Shown: positions 1 through 7,771, counted from the stretch's first letter. The stretch is 19,466 nucleotides of DNA from JADFRG01 sp048054495 (GCA_048054495.1 JBGMQN010000126.1:1-19466), one strand, 5' to 3'. Numbers and translations are program-made. Notes: generated by a model from the letters alone, not told the origin.

Positions 1-540
1 AGGCGGCGGACCGGGGGGCTCTTCGGTCGAAGTAGGCGTGGGAGCCGGCGTCATGAACGGCACGCCGGCTTCGTTCCCGCTCAAGGTCACCGCCCCGCTC
101 CAGACCCAGCCGTTCCGGCCGGTCTCGCCAAAGCGGCGAATGAAATACCAGGTGCCGATCGGCGTGTCGTCCCATCGTCCAACGATCTCGCCTGCTTCCT
201 CGGCAAAAATGAAATCGATGCTCTCGTACTCTTCGCCCGGCCCACTGCGAATGTTGGCATTGTATTTTGCGACCGCGGTTGGGATGGAGGGCGTACCGGT
301 GGGTTCGGGCGTGAAGGTCTCGGTTGGCGGTCCGGGAGTATCAGTCGGCGGCGCCAACGTCGGAGTCGAGGTTGCAGAGTCGATTGTCGCCTGGGCGATC
401 GCCTGGGCGGTTTGGAGCACCTGTTCGCTGGAGGGGGTGGGAGTATCGGACTCCTGCGACGAGAAGTTGCAGGCGCTCAACGTGAACAGGAAGAGCACGC
501 CGACAAACCGACTCATGAATACGATTCTGCGACCCTCCAC
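1..540 (-). CDS. Secreted lipoprotein with bacterial SH3-like domain, C-terminus cut by window edge
   Basis: This open frame runs from a GTG at 540 off the left end of the window, giving 180 visible residues. An AGGAG lies 7 nt before the GTG; an internal ATG at 516 would leave an unusually short signal peptide. The N-terminus is basic, then hydrophobic, and ends in the lipobox LSAC (Cys24 from the GTG). This predicts a lipid-anchored exported protein. A Thr/Pro-rich linker (about residues 30-80) follows. Then comes a segment with NIRSGPGEEY and a later GWVWSG, the pattern of bacterial SH3 (SH3b) domains. Another Thr/Pro-rich linker begins at the cut end, so a further domain may lie outside. 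SH3b domains usually bind cell-wall or surface ligands; the ligand here is unknown. The architecture is seen directly and the role is inferred. Confidence 0.8.
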   Translation of the reverse strand, partial: MEGRRIVFMSRFVGVLFLFTLSACNFSSQESDTPTPSSEQVLQTAQAIAQATIDSATSTPTLAPPTDTPGPPTETFTPEPTGTPSIPTAVAKYNANIRSGPGEEYESIDFIFAEEAGEIVGRWDDTPIGTWYFIRRFGETGRNGWVWSGAVTLSGNEAGVPFMTPAPTPTSTEEPPGPPP

Positions 541-564
541 TGGCCCTCTCCTAGTAGATCATTA

Positions 565-672
565 CCCGCGCCTTGCGGCGTCTATATCGGTACGCACTTG
601 CAGGCGCCTTGCGGCGCTTATGCCGGTACGTCCTTGCCCGCGCCTTACGGCGGTAGAGTATATCGCACTCCG
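565..672. repeat. Three 36-bp tandem repeats in the lipoprotein gene leader
   Basis: Units lie at 565-600, 601-636 and 637-672. The first two are clearly alike and the third is degenerate but keeps CGCGCCTT.CGGCG. Each contains a short inverted repeat; in unit 2 it is a perfect GCGCC-TTGC-GGCGC (604-617). The array lies in the 270-bp gap between the divergent lipoprotein gene and the gene at 814. On the minus strand it holds -10-like strings, the best being TATACT (657-662). Confidence 0.75.
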
Positions 673-732
673 ATAGCTTTATTCCCTCGCCCCAATCGGG
701 TCACAAGCATAAGAACACGCCGGAATCCCCCT

Positions 733-760
733 TTGACTGGTTTTTGAGGTGACTTACAAA
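733..760 (+). promoter_or_regulatory. Possible promoter for the 814 gene (TTGACT-N16-TACAAA)
   Basis: TTGACT at 733-738 and TACAAA at 755-760 are spaced 16 nt, ahead of the gene at 814. The -10 is a poor match (4/6). It competes with a second candidate at 793-822, so which one is used cannot be told from sequence. Confidence 0.3.
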
Positions 761-792
761 AGCGCCCCAAAACGCCCTGGTACCCTAGTCAT

Positions 793-822
793 TTGATCCG
801 TTAGGGGGCCCCCATGTATGAT
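793..822 (+). promoter_or_regulatory. Alternative promoter giving a leaderless start at 829
   Basis: TTGATC (793-798) and TATGAT (817-822), spaced 18 nt, end 6 nt before the in-frame ATG at 829. If used, transcription would begin at or next to that ATG. The same -10-next-to-ATG arrangement occurs at sufR and efp in this window. Confidence 0.35.
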
Positions 823-1761
823 AGTCCCATGTCAGAAACAGGCCCCCTGGTCGAGACGGAAGTCAACGACCAGGAGACCGAAACGGGGGTCGACCCCGAG
901 ATCCAGCGCGCCCGCGAGCAGTTGGCTTTAGCTCGAGAGCGTATGCTTTCGTCCGCACTGGCGTTCTGCGATGGAACGATCAGCGCCGGACAGCTGCGCG
1001 CAGTGCGTGAGTTGCTCCGTGAGCAGGACATGCGACTGGCGCAGCTCGAAGGCGAAACGCCGGCGGTATTTGTCGAAGAGGTGGCCGCCGAGAACTTCGT
1101 TCCCGAGGAGTCGCTGTCCGAGCGTTCCATCGAAGAAACGCTGAAGATGGAGCTCCGAACGCGGGATGCTCCCGAGCTCATGGAGATGCTCTCCAATATC
1201 GACGAAAAGCTCGAGCGGCTAGAGGACGATTTCGAGAACGGCCGCATCAACGGTTCTCAATACCGGGCCATCCGCCGGCACTATCAAGAACAGCGCGAAG
1301 TTGCGATGCGGCTTAGAGAGGCCCATCCCAGCAGCGATCGCTGGCGGGTGGTGCTCGAGGAGGGCCGCACTACCTTCTTGATGCAGCTCAACGAGGCACT
1401 CTGCACCTGCGTAGCCATTTATGATCTCGAGTCTCGAGATCAGATCTTCATCCAGGGCGACATGCCGGATGCTGCCGAAGAAGCGATGGGTTTGCTCCGC
1501 ACCTTCGGACCGCCGCGCAAAGAATCGGGGCCCGGTCGAATGCTGGCCACGCATCTGGACGATGGCTCCGGGCTTCTGCTCATACCTGGCATCCACACTG
1601 CGGTGCTCGCTGTGTTCTCGCAGGATCCGCCGGGATGGCAGGTGCGGGCGCTGAAGGAAGTGCTGCTCAACTTCGAGGCCGCTAATCGCGCCGCTCTGCG
1701 CAAGTCGGATCACAAAAGGCTGGTCTTCCCCGACATGCGACGTTTCGTCAAGGCCTCCTAG
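814..1761 (+). CDS. Unrecognised coiled-coil protein with internal duplication (315 aa)
   Basis: I do not recognise this family. There is no signal peptide or membrane segment, so it is probably cytoplasmic. Residues about 28-175 are highly charged and helical. They contain two related helical units: FCDGTISAGQLRAVRELLREQ (51-71) and FENGRINGSQYRAIRRHYQEQ (140-160), sharing the pattern F-x-x-G-x-I-x-x-x-Q-x-R-A-[IV]-R. The C-terminal part (about 178-300) is globular with alternating strands and helices, vaguely like Roadblock/LC7 or profilin-type folds; that resemblance is a guess. The ATG at 814 follows TTAGGGGG by 5 nt. A second in-frame ATG at 829 sits just after a -10-like TATGAT and may be the real start. 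It faces the lipoprotein gene divergently and precedes the LysE gene by 90 bp. Confidence 0.75.
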   Translation: MYDSPMSETGPLVETEVNDQETETGVDPEIQRAREQLALARERMLSSALAFCDGTISAGQLRAVRELLREQDMRLAQLEGETPAVFVEEVAAENFVPEESLSERSIEETLKMELRTRDAPELMEMLSNIDEKLERLEDDFENGRINGSQYRAIRRHYQEQREVAMRLREAHPSSDRWRVVLEEGRTTFLMQLNEALCTCVAIYDLESRDQIFIQGDMPDAAEEAMGLLRTFGPPRKESGPGRMLATHLDDGSGLLLIPGIHTAVLAVFSQDPPGWQVRALKEVLLNFEAANRAALRKSDHKRLVFPDMRRFVKAS

Positions 1762-1851
1762 GCAATCTACCGTAAATCCGCTTCCCCTGGCTTTGTCACG
1801 GATTCCTGGCTGTCGCACTCCCCTCCAGTAAAATGATGCTTCGTCCTTTCG

Positions 1852-2514
1852 TTGGCGAATTTGTCGACTGACTCACTAGCCGCGGTTTTCATATTTTCGT
1901 TCGTGGTCACCTTCGGCGCGGTCGTCTCACCGGGCCCCGTGACCGCCGCCATATTGAGCGAATCCCCGCGCCAGGGCTGGCGGGTCGGACCCATGGTTGC
2001 CAGTGGCCATTCCACCCTGGAATTTCTAATGGTGGTGCTTATTACCTTCGGGCTGGCGACTCTGATGAACGCTCCGCTGGCCAGCACCATCATCGGACTG
2101 CTTGGCGGCCTAACCTTGCTGGCAATCGGGGGAGGTTACCTATTCGCCGCCAGGCGCGGCACCGTTCGTCTTCCCGACCCAGAGAAAGTCAGCAAGCCCA
2201 GATCCTACTCTGCGCTGTTCGGCCTGGGCGTGGCTACAACGCTTGCCAATCCGTTCTGGTATGTGTGGTGGGTGACGGTAGCGGCGGGCTATCTAGCTCA
2301 AGCTCAAGCGATCAGCATCGCGACCCTGGCCGCCTTCTATCTGGGGCATATCAGCGCCGATTTTGCCTGGGATTCCTTCTTATCGGTCTCAGCCAGTGCC
2401 GGGCGGCGGCTCCTTACCGATCGACGCTATCGCGCGCTGATCCTAGTGACCGGCGGATTCATGATCTACTTTGGGATCGTTTTCTTCGTCAGCGCGCTTG
2501 AGAAGTGGATCTGA
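1852..2514 (+). CDS. LysE-family amino-acid/small-molecule exporter
   Basis: The 220-aa protein has about six hydrophobic segments and the LysE signature near the N-terminus: FGAVVSPGPVTAAILSES, followed by a GWRVGP loop and GHSTLEF. LysE/RhtB proteins export amino acids or related metabolites across the inner membrane by proton antiport; the substrate cannot be read from sequence. Length is normal for the family. The frame is stopped at 1834-1836, and the first usable codon is TTG at 1852 (another TTG is at 1861), giving a slightly short N-terminus. No Shine-Dalgarno is visible. A -10-like TAAAAT (1829-1834) suggests a short leader. A 12-codon mini-ORF (ATG ATG at 1833) overlaps the start in another frame. 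It converges on the DUF1684 gene downstream. Confidence 0.85.
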   Translation: MANLSTDSLAAVFIFSFVVTFGAVVSPGPVTAAILSESPRQGWRVGPMVASGHSTLEFLMVVLITFGLATLMNAPLASTIIGLLGGLTLLAIGGGYLFAARRGTVRLPDPEKVSKPRSYSALFGLGVATTLANPFWYVWWVTVAAGYLAQAQAISIATLAAFYLGHISADFAWDSFLSVSASAGRRLLTDRRYRALILVTGGFMIYFGIVFFVSALEKWI

Positions 2515-2606
2515 TCGCTAGCATAGCCCTGGCCCTTTGATCGCGGGTCCCGATCGCTAGCTCATCCCTTTTCCCAACAATCTAGACCGCTGAGAGATGG
2601 CTATGC
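2513..2606. repeat. Short direct and inverted repeats in the convergent gap
   Basis: GATCGCTAGC occurs at 2513-2522 and again at 2552-2561. GCATAGCC (2521-2528) is the reverse complement of GGCTATGC (2599-2606). A pyrimidine-rich CCCTTTTCCC follows the second direct repeat. The region separates two convergent genes and may end transcription, but no clean stem plus T-tract terminator is visible. Confidence 0.4.
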
Positions 2607-2631
2607 GCAAGGGGCCGCATGCTTGGAACGA

Positions 2632-3246
2632 CTAAGTTGCGTGCAAGCGAAAAGCCTTCTCTCCCGCTTTCACCTCGAATGGAAGGCGGTTTCGCTCCGG
2701 CGGTAATGGGCAGACCCAGCGATCGTCGTACACGCAGGAGGGGTTGTAAGCGAAGTTGAAATCGAGAATCAGCTGCTCACCCTGCATGCCAAGATCAGAC
2801 CCCTTGATCCCGTCGAGCAAATAGCGCCCTCCCCCGTAGGTCGTACCACCATTGGTCCTGTCGGCAAATGGCAGGAACAGTCCGCCTCCATAGCCTTCCA
2901 CCCAATATAGGCTCAGCCTGGCATCGGCTCCGATCCGGACCCGACCCATCTCCGTGATCCGGAAATCGCCGTCCTCGCCCAGATCGATCTTGATTGACGA
3001 TCGGGAGCTTGGCGGCTCCAGCGGTAGGGTCAGCCGCCATTGAGAATCATAGGGGAAGTACTCTAGTTTTTCGAAACGCTCGCGGTGCGGCTCGCTCAGC
3101 GGGCTTTGAGGGTGCGTTTTAAGCAGGAAATCGCGCTCCCTCCTAAAGGCACGCCAGCCCTGTTCCGGCTCCAATTGGCGAATCTTTGAGTACATTTCGC
3201 CCACCTGTCTTCGCCAATCTGCAAGCTGGACTCGATCGTTCGGCAT
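2632..3246 (-). CDS. DUF1684 family protein
   Basis: The 204-aa protein has the hallmark features of DUF1684. The N-terminus is helical and contains RRERDFLLKTHPQSPLS. Then come FEKLEYFPYDSQWR, a strand-rich middle, TTYGGGRYLLDG (about 135-147), DFNFAYNPSCVYDDRWVCPLPP and a final NRLPFEVKAGE. The conserved TYGGGRY and FNxAYNPxC...CPLPPxxN blocks are intact and the length is typical. Biochemical function is not established for the family as far as I know. No signal peptide is seen. It starts with ATG at 3246, 22 bp after the EamA gene, so it is probably the last gene of the same operon. Confidence 0.85.
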   Translation of the reverse strand: MPNDRVQLADWRRQVGEMYSKIRQLEPEQGWRAFRRERDFLLKTHPQSPLSEPHRERFEKLEYFPYDSQWRLTLPLEPPSSRSSIKIDLGEDGDFRITEMGRVRIGADARLSLYWVEGYGGGLFLPFADRTNGGTTYGGGRYLLDGIKGSDLGMQGEQLILDFNFAYNPSCVYDDRWVCPLPPERNRLPFEVKAGEKAFRLHAT

Positions 3247-3268
3247 CGCTATTCACACCTCGGAGGAT

Positions 3269-4150
3269 TCAAGTACCCGTCGATTCGGTGGCCGGGCGCG
3301 AGGGTTGAAGCCCGATAATGGCGAGGCCAGCCAACAGGAGCAAGGCGCCCAAAACAGCGGCGGAGCCAAGGCGCTCTCCGAGCACAATAGCTCCGAGAGC
3401 CGCCGCAGTCAGTGGTTCGGCTAGCGACAATGTAACGGTGGATCCAACAGGGAGAAGGTTGAGTCCACGAACAAATAGAACATAGGCCACCGCGGTGGCC
3501 ACGAGGCCCAGGTACACCACAGTGATCGCCCCCCCGGTAGTGAACACCCAATCAAGTTCCGCAAAGATCAAAACCGGCAGCAGGATCAGCGCGCTCAGGC
3601 CGAACACGACCGCGATCACCGCATCCGGTTTGTGGGTTGCGAGCAAGCCCTTGCTCGCAACCACATAAACTGCATAGGCGGCGCCGGCGCCGAGGGCAAG
3701 TGCTACCCCTTCGAAGGTTGCTCCACCCTCCGATTCCCCCACGATTAGGAGCGCTGTTCCCAGGATTGCCAGCACGGTGGCGACCCACCAGCGAAAACTG
3801 GGTCGCTCTCCCCTCACAAACCATGCTAGCGCTCCGGCAAGGATCGGCGCGCTGCCAATGGCAACGATAGTCCCTAGTGCCACTCCTGTCGTGGCGACCG
3901 CTCCAAAGAACAGCGGCTGGTAGGCGGCCATGCTTAACGCCGCAACCCCGGTTGGGAGGATTGGCCAGCGCTGCGCGCTGGGGAGCGCTCGGCGTGTCAG
4001 AGCGTATGGAATCAGTGCTGCGCTTGCGATGGCCAATCGAAGCGCTCCAATTACATAGGGTTGCGCGCCTGCTGGTGCGAAGGCCTGGGCGGTCCCGGTC
4101 GTCCCCCACAGGGCTCCTGCTGCAAGCACGTACCAGCCGCCTTTCCTCAT
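3269..4150 (-). CDS. EamA-family (DMT superfamily) transporter, 10 TM
   Basis: The 293-aa protein has about ten hydrophobic helices in two EamA halves. The first half starts with LAAGALWGTTGTAQAFAP and has the cytoplasmic arginine loop ALRLAIAS. The second half contains AAYAVYVVASKGL and closes with TVTLSLAEPLTAAALGAIVLGERL, the typical penultimate-helix block of EamA exporters. These are inner-membrane drug/metabolite transporters; the substrate is unknown. The ATG at 4150 lies 6 bp after the stop of the preceding EamA fragment and follows an AGGG, consistent with translational coupling. Side-by-side EamA genes can work as a pair, but the second protein here is too incomplete to judge. Confidence 0.9.
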   Translation of the reverse strand: MRKGGWYVLAAGALWGTTGTAQAFAPAGAQPYVIGALRLAIASAALIPYALTRRALPSAQRWPILPTGVAALSMAAYQPLFFGAVATTGVALGTIVAIGSAPILAGALAWFVRGERPSFRWWVATVLAILGTALLIVGESEGGATFEGVALALGAGAAYAVYVVASKGLLATHKPDAVIAVVFGLSALILLPVLIFAELDWVFTTGGAITVVYLGLVATAVAYVLFVRGLNLLPVGSTVTLSLAEPLTAAALGAIVLGERLGSAAVLGALLLLAGLAIIGLQPSRPATESTGT

Positions 4151-4156
4151 CGCGCC

Positions 4157-4388
4157 CTAGAACGCAATAAGCAGGACCGCTACCAGAGCCAGACCCACTC
4201 CCACCCACTGCCGCAATATCATTGTCTCGCCAAGAAACACCATGGCCAANNNNNNNNNNNNNNNNNNNNNNNNNNNNNNNNNNNNNNNNNNNNNNNNNNN
4301 NNNNNNNNNNNNNNNNNNNNNNNNNNNNNNNNNNNNNNNNNNNNNNNNNGATAAGGGTAAATGCCGCCGGGAAAAGCCAGCCTCTCAT
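4157..4388 (-). CDS. EamA-like transporter interrupted by an assembly gap
   Basis: Only the two ends are visible. The start is ATG at 4388, with GAGGTGA 5 nt upstream, encoding MRGWLFPAAFTLI (a first membrane helix). After 100 N the minus strand resumes at 4249 in a different frame and encodes LAMVFLGETMILRQWVGVG, then a hydrophobic tail ending at TAG 4157-4159. FLGExxxxRQWVGxxL is the usual last-helix block of EamA proteins. The frame change is explained by the placeholder gap (100 is not a multiple of three), not necessarily by a real frameshift. It could be a single-domain EamA protein of about 140 aa or a two-domain one of about 290 aa, depending on true gap size. It is first in the operon. 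Confidence 0.7.
4250..4349. other. Assembly gap, 100 N
   Basis: A run of exactly 100 N, a conventional scaffold placeholder of unknown true length. It lies inside the EamA-like gene. No shared sequence is seen at the two flanks. Confidence 0.98.
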
Positions 4389-4536
4389 ATTCTCACCTCA
4401 CGTTTCGGAGTTACTTGACGGGTTTGCAGAGCCTAAGTCTGAGTTTCATCCATCGAGCTGTATTGGGCAAGCGAGGATTGAGGCTCGATAGCGGGAGTAC
4501 TTCAAAACCCAGGCAGCCGGGGGCCGCAAGAAACAC

Positions 4537-4566
4537 GTGGGGGTGTGCTACTGAGCACACCCCCAC
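4537..4566 (-). terminator. Intrinsic terminator downstream of ppdK
   Basis: A perfect 13-bp stem (GTGGGGGTGTGCT, 4537-4549, with its complement 4554-4566) closes a 4-nt loop. It begins 36 nt after the ppdK stop. On the minus strand it is followed by GTGTTTCTT, a modest T-rich tract. On the plus strand there is only TCGGTTTCT, so the minus direction is favoured. The rest of 4389-4601 shows no gene. Confidence 0.8.
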
Positions 4567-4601
4567 TCGGTTTCTAGATTAGGCGCCGTATCAGCGGGAA
4601 G

Positions 4602-7301
4602 CTAGGCCTGCTCCAGCGCGGCGTGGGCGGCAGCCAATCTCGCGACCGGCACGCGAAATGGCGAGCAGCTTACATAATCCAGCCCGTACTGATGGCAAAG
4701 GCGGATCGAATCGGGATCGCCTCCGTGCTCGCCGCAGATCCCGACCTCCAGATCGGAGCGCGTTTCGCGACCCTCGTTGGTGGCGATCTGCATCAAGCGG
4801 CCAACTCCATCCGGGTCGATGGACTGGAACGGATTGGCCGGCAAGATCTCCTTCTCCATATACTCGACAAGAAAGCTCGCCTCCGCGTCATCTCGGCTGA
4901 TGCCGTAGGTGGTCTGCGTGAGATCGTTTGTCCCGAAGGAGAAGAACTCCGCGATTTCAGCCACTTCGCGCGCAGTGAGCGCGGCACGAGGGATCTCGAT
5001 CATGGTTCCGAATTTAAAGTCGACGTCGACTCCCTGCTCCACCATCACTTCTTCGGCCACTCGCTCTAGAGTCGCCTGCTGCGTCTTGAGCTCGTTGACG
5101 TGGCTAACCAGCGGGATCATGATTTCCGGATGCACGTCCACGCCCTCTTTGCTCACTTCAACTGCGGCTTCCATGATCGCGCGCACCTGCATTTCGGTGA
5201 CCGCCGGCATGTGGATGCCCAGCCGCACCCCGCGCAGCCCCAGCATCGGATTGGCCTCGCGCATTCCCTCCACCGCGCTAAGCAGCTGCTCCTGCTCCTT
5301 GAGCCGATCCGGATCCTTTCCCGAGTCTCTCAGTCGAGTGACCTCAACCAGCAGCTCATCATGACTGGGCAGGAATTCGTGCAGCGGCGGATCGATCAGG
5401 CGGATGATCACCGGTAGGCCGTCCATGGCGCGGAACAAGCCTGCAAAATCCTCGCGCTGGTACGGCAGGAGCTTGTCGAGCGCCTCTGCTCGTTCCTCCT
5501 CAGTATCTGCCAGGATCATGTTCTGCACGATCGGCAGCCGCTCGGCCTGAAAGAACATGTGCTCCGTGCGGCACAGACCGATGCCTTCTGCACCGTATCC
5601 CCGCGCGCGCTTTGCATCGTCTGGGTAGTCCGCATTCGCCCAAACCCCCAGGCGACGGATATCGTCGGCCCAGGACAGAATCTTGATGAGATACGGATCG
5701 TTGAAGTCCGGCACCATGGTATCGAGCTTTCCGAGATACACCTCGCCGCGCGTACCGTCGATGGATATCCAATCGCCTTCCTTAATTTCTCGTCCGTCGA
5801 CCGAGATGACGCGCTTATCCAGATCGATCCTCATCATAGTGACGCCCACGACGGCCGGCTTGCCGAATTGGCGAGCGACGAGCGCGGCGTGGCTGGTGCG
5901 GCCCCCGCGGCTGGTCAAGATTCCCTTTGCGGCCAGCATGCCGTGGACGTCGTCGGGTTTGGTCTCTGGGCGCACCATGATGACCTGTCGACCTTCCTTC
6001 TTCGCCCAGGCTTCGGCCTTGTCGGCGTCCAAAGCCACCTGCCCCACCGCCGCTCCAGGCGAGACGTTTAACCCACTGGCCAACATGCGGCCTTCCTTGG
6101 TGGCCGCCTTCATGATCTCGATATCGAACTGCGGATGGAGAAAGAAATCAACTTGATCGGGCGAGATCCGCGATACGGCCTGCTCGCGAGTGATCAAGCC
6201 TTCGTCCGCCAGGTCCGCTGCGATGCGAACCGCGGCTTGCGCTGTGCGCTTACTATCACGCGTCTGGAGCATCCACAGCTTGCTATGCTCGATCGTGAAT
6301 TCCACATCTTGCACTTCGCGATAGTGTTTTTCCAGGCGTTCGCTGATCGATTCCAGCTCCGCATAGGCCTCCGGCATGTCCGCCTTGAGTTCCTCGATGG
6401 GCTTCGTAATGCGGATGCCCGCCACAACGTCCTCGCCTTGCGCGTTCAACAGGTAGTCGCCCTCGATCTTATCCTCGCCGGTCGAGATATCACGGGTCGT
6501 GCTCACGCCGGTTCCGGAGTCCATGCCCATGTTGCCAAAGACCATGGTCTGGATGCTCACTCCGGTGCATAGATCGTGCGCGATCCCCGCCGCGTTCCGA
6601 TAATCCACCGCGCGCTTCCCGTTCCACGACTTGAATACCGCCTTGATGGCCAGACGCAGCTGATCTATCGGATCGGTTGGGAATTCCGAACCCGTTTCCT
6701 TCTTGACGATCTCTTTAAAGCGCTCGGTGATGGCTTTCCAGTCCTCCGCCGCCAGCTCGGTGTCGCTCTCGACGCCCTTTTTCTCCTGGTACTCTTCAAT
6801 GACCTCCTCGAACGGTTCGGCCGGCACGCCCATCACCACCGAGCCAAACATCTGCACCAGTCGCCGATAGGCGTCGTAGGCAAATCGCTCGTCGCCCGTT
6901 TGCTGCATCAATCCTTGAACCGTATCTTCATTGAGACCAATGTTGAGTACGGTGTCCATCATTCCCGGCATGGAAAACTTGGCGCCCGAACGGCAGGATA
7001 CGAGCAATGGATCCGTCGGATCGCCAAATTTCCTCCCGGATGCCTTTTCGGTGGCTGCCATGGCTTCGAGCACCTGATCCCACATCCTGTCGGGGAACGA
7101 CTCGTCCTGCGCGAGATACGCGTTGCAGGCCTCGGTCGTAATGACATAACCCGGTGGAACCGGGATTTCCAATCGAGTCATGTCGGCCAGATTGGCGCCC
7201 TTGCCTCCCAGGAGGCCCCGCACACCTTCCCAATCTCCAGCCGCCTGCTCGGCGTTCTCAACTTCCTCAAACCGGTATACCCATTTATCTGTCATGTTCA
7301 C
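4602..7301 (-). CDS. ppdK: Pyruvate, phosphate dikinase
   Basis: This cytoplasmic enzyme interconverts pyruvate, ATP and phosphate with PEP, AMP and pyrophosphate, serving gluconeogenesis or PPi-linked glycolysis. At about 899 aa it has the full family length. The N-terminal ATP-grasp domain shows GGKGANLADM and SCRSGAKFSMPGMMDTVLN. The swivelling phosphohistidine domain has TSRGGRTSHAALVARQFGKP, with catalytic His469 counted from the ATG at 7295. The C-terminal PEP/pyruvate barrel has GIGLCRTEHMFF, FSFGTNDLTQTTYG and GICGEHGGDP with the catalytic Cys. Start choice: GTG at 7301 (close behind AGGATGAA) or ATG at 7295 (MTDKWVYRF, the usual family start); both are in frame. It is a single-gene unit with its own terminator, preceded by a 96-bp gap carrying a 12-bp palindrome. 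Confidence 0.97.
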   Translation of the reverse strand: MNMTDKWVYRFEEVENAEQAAGDWEGVRGLLGGKGANLADMTRLEIPVPPGYVITTEACNAYLAQDESFPDRMWDQVLEAMAATEKASGRKFGDPTDPLLVSCRSGAKFSMPGMMDTVLNIGLNEDTVQGLMQQTGDERFAYDAYRRLVQMFGSVVMGVPAEPFEEVIEEYQEKKGVESDTELAAEDWKAITERFKEIVKKETGSEFPTDPIDQLRLAIKAVFKSWNGKRAVDYRNAAGIAHDLCTGVSIQTMVFGNMGMDSGTGVSTTRDISTGEDKIEGDYLLNAQGEDVVAGIRITKPIEELKADMPEAYAELESISERLEKHYREVQDVEFTIEHSKLWMLQTRDSKRTAQAAVRIAADLADEGLITREQAVSRISPDQVDFFLHPQFDIEIMKAATKEGRMLASGLNVSPGAAVGQVALDADKAEAWAKKEGRQVIMVRPETKPDDVHGMLAAKGILTSRGGRTSHAALVARQFGKPAVVGVTMMRIDLDKRVISVDGREIKEGDWISIDGTRGEVYLGKLDTMVPDFNDPYLIKILSWADDIRRLGVWANADYPDDAKRARGYGAEGIGLCRTEHMFFQAERLPIVQNMILADTEEERAEALDKLLPYQREDFAGLFRAMDGLPVIIRLIDPPLHEFLPSHDELLVEVTRLRDSGKDPDRLKEQEQLLSAVEGMREANPMLGLRGVRLGIHMPAVTEMQVRAIMEAAVEVSKEGVDVHPEIMIPLVSHVNELKTQQATLERVAEEVMVEQGVDVDFKFGTMIEIPRAALTAREVAEIAEFFSFGTNDLTQTTYGISRDDAEASFLVEYMEKEILPANPFQSIDPDGVGRLMQIATNEGRETRSDLEVGICGEHGGDPDSIRLCHQYGLDYVSCSPFRVPVARLAAAHAALEQA

Positions 7302-7318
7302 TTCATCCTATCGGACAA

Positions 7319-7330
7319 GCCCCTAGGGGC
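7319..7330. promoter_or_regulatory. 12-bp perfect palindrome upstream of ppdK
   Basis: GCCCCTAGGGGC lies 18 bp upstream of the GTG start. A perfect palindrome in a promoter-proximal position could be a dimeric regulator site, but no regulator can be named and no confident -35/-10 pair was found nearby. Confidence 0.35.
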
Positions 7331-7397
7331 GCGTATTTCATCGCACAATGTTACAACGAAAGCACCAAGCCTCGAACTGATGAATGTCTTGATCCGG

Positions 7398-7748
7398 CTA
7401 GGGTTCCACCGGAAGGCCGATCTGGATCTGGTTTCCCTCGATCCGAACCGGGTAGGCGGGGATATCCACGACTGCGGGGAGCGTCAGCACCTGGCCGCTG
7501 CGGATGTCAAATTTCGCGCCGTGTCGCGGGCAGGCGATCTCGTAGTCGACGAGTTCGCCCTCTGCCACTGGGCCGTCGTCGTGCGAACAGACATCCGCGA
7601 TTGCGTAGTAGCGATCTGCGATGTTGAAAACCACGATCGTCTGGCCGTCGATGTCGAGGATCAAACGCTCGCCATTGCCAAGCTCATTAACTTCAGCAAC
7701 GGTCACATACTCAAGATGCTCGGCGTCGACTTCTACGTAGTTGTACAT
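7398..7748 (-). CDS. Rieske-type [2Fe-2S] ferredoxin-like protein
   Basis: From ATG at 7748 this encodes 116 aa with a complete Rieske cluster site: CSHDDGPVAEG (Cys54, His56) and CPRHGAKFDIRSG (Cys73, His76), the C-x-H...C-x-x-H ligand pattern. Small soluble Rieske proteins of this size resemble NirD or dioxygenase ferredoxin subunits and transfer electrons. It follows the SUF operon terminator on the same strand, so it may have its own promoter or depend on read-through. A role as electron donor to, or client of, the SUF machinery is inference. No Shine-Dalgarno is seen before 7748. The open frame continues upstream as HQHGHSD into an assembly gap, so the true start could lie further up. 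See the finding on the gap. Confidence 0.88.
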   Translation of the reverse strand: MYNYVEVDAEHLEYVTVAEVNELGNGERLILDIDGQTIVVFNIADRYYAIADVCSHDDGPVAEGELVDYEIACPRHGAKFDIRSGQVLTLPAVVDIPAYPVRIEGNQIQIGLPVEP

Positions 7749-7771
7749 ATCGCTATGCCCATGCTGGTGCC

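Noticed and set aside
38..747. Two overlapping plus-strand open frames
   Set aside because: They are antisense to the lipoprotein gene, which has a ribosome site, lipobox and SH3 motif; the shared repeat-like residues come from the 36-bp DNA repeats.
1833..1871. 12-codon ATG-ATG mini-ORF over the LysE start
   Set aside because: It could be a leader peptide but has no Shine-Dalgarno, no repeated regulatory codons and no attenuator; it is probably chance.
3552..4388. 278-aa minus-strand open frame through the first N gap
   Set aside because: After the gap it follows the wrong frame and is antiparallel in sense to nothing real; it overlaps the intact EamA gene in another frame.
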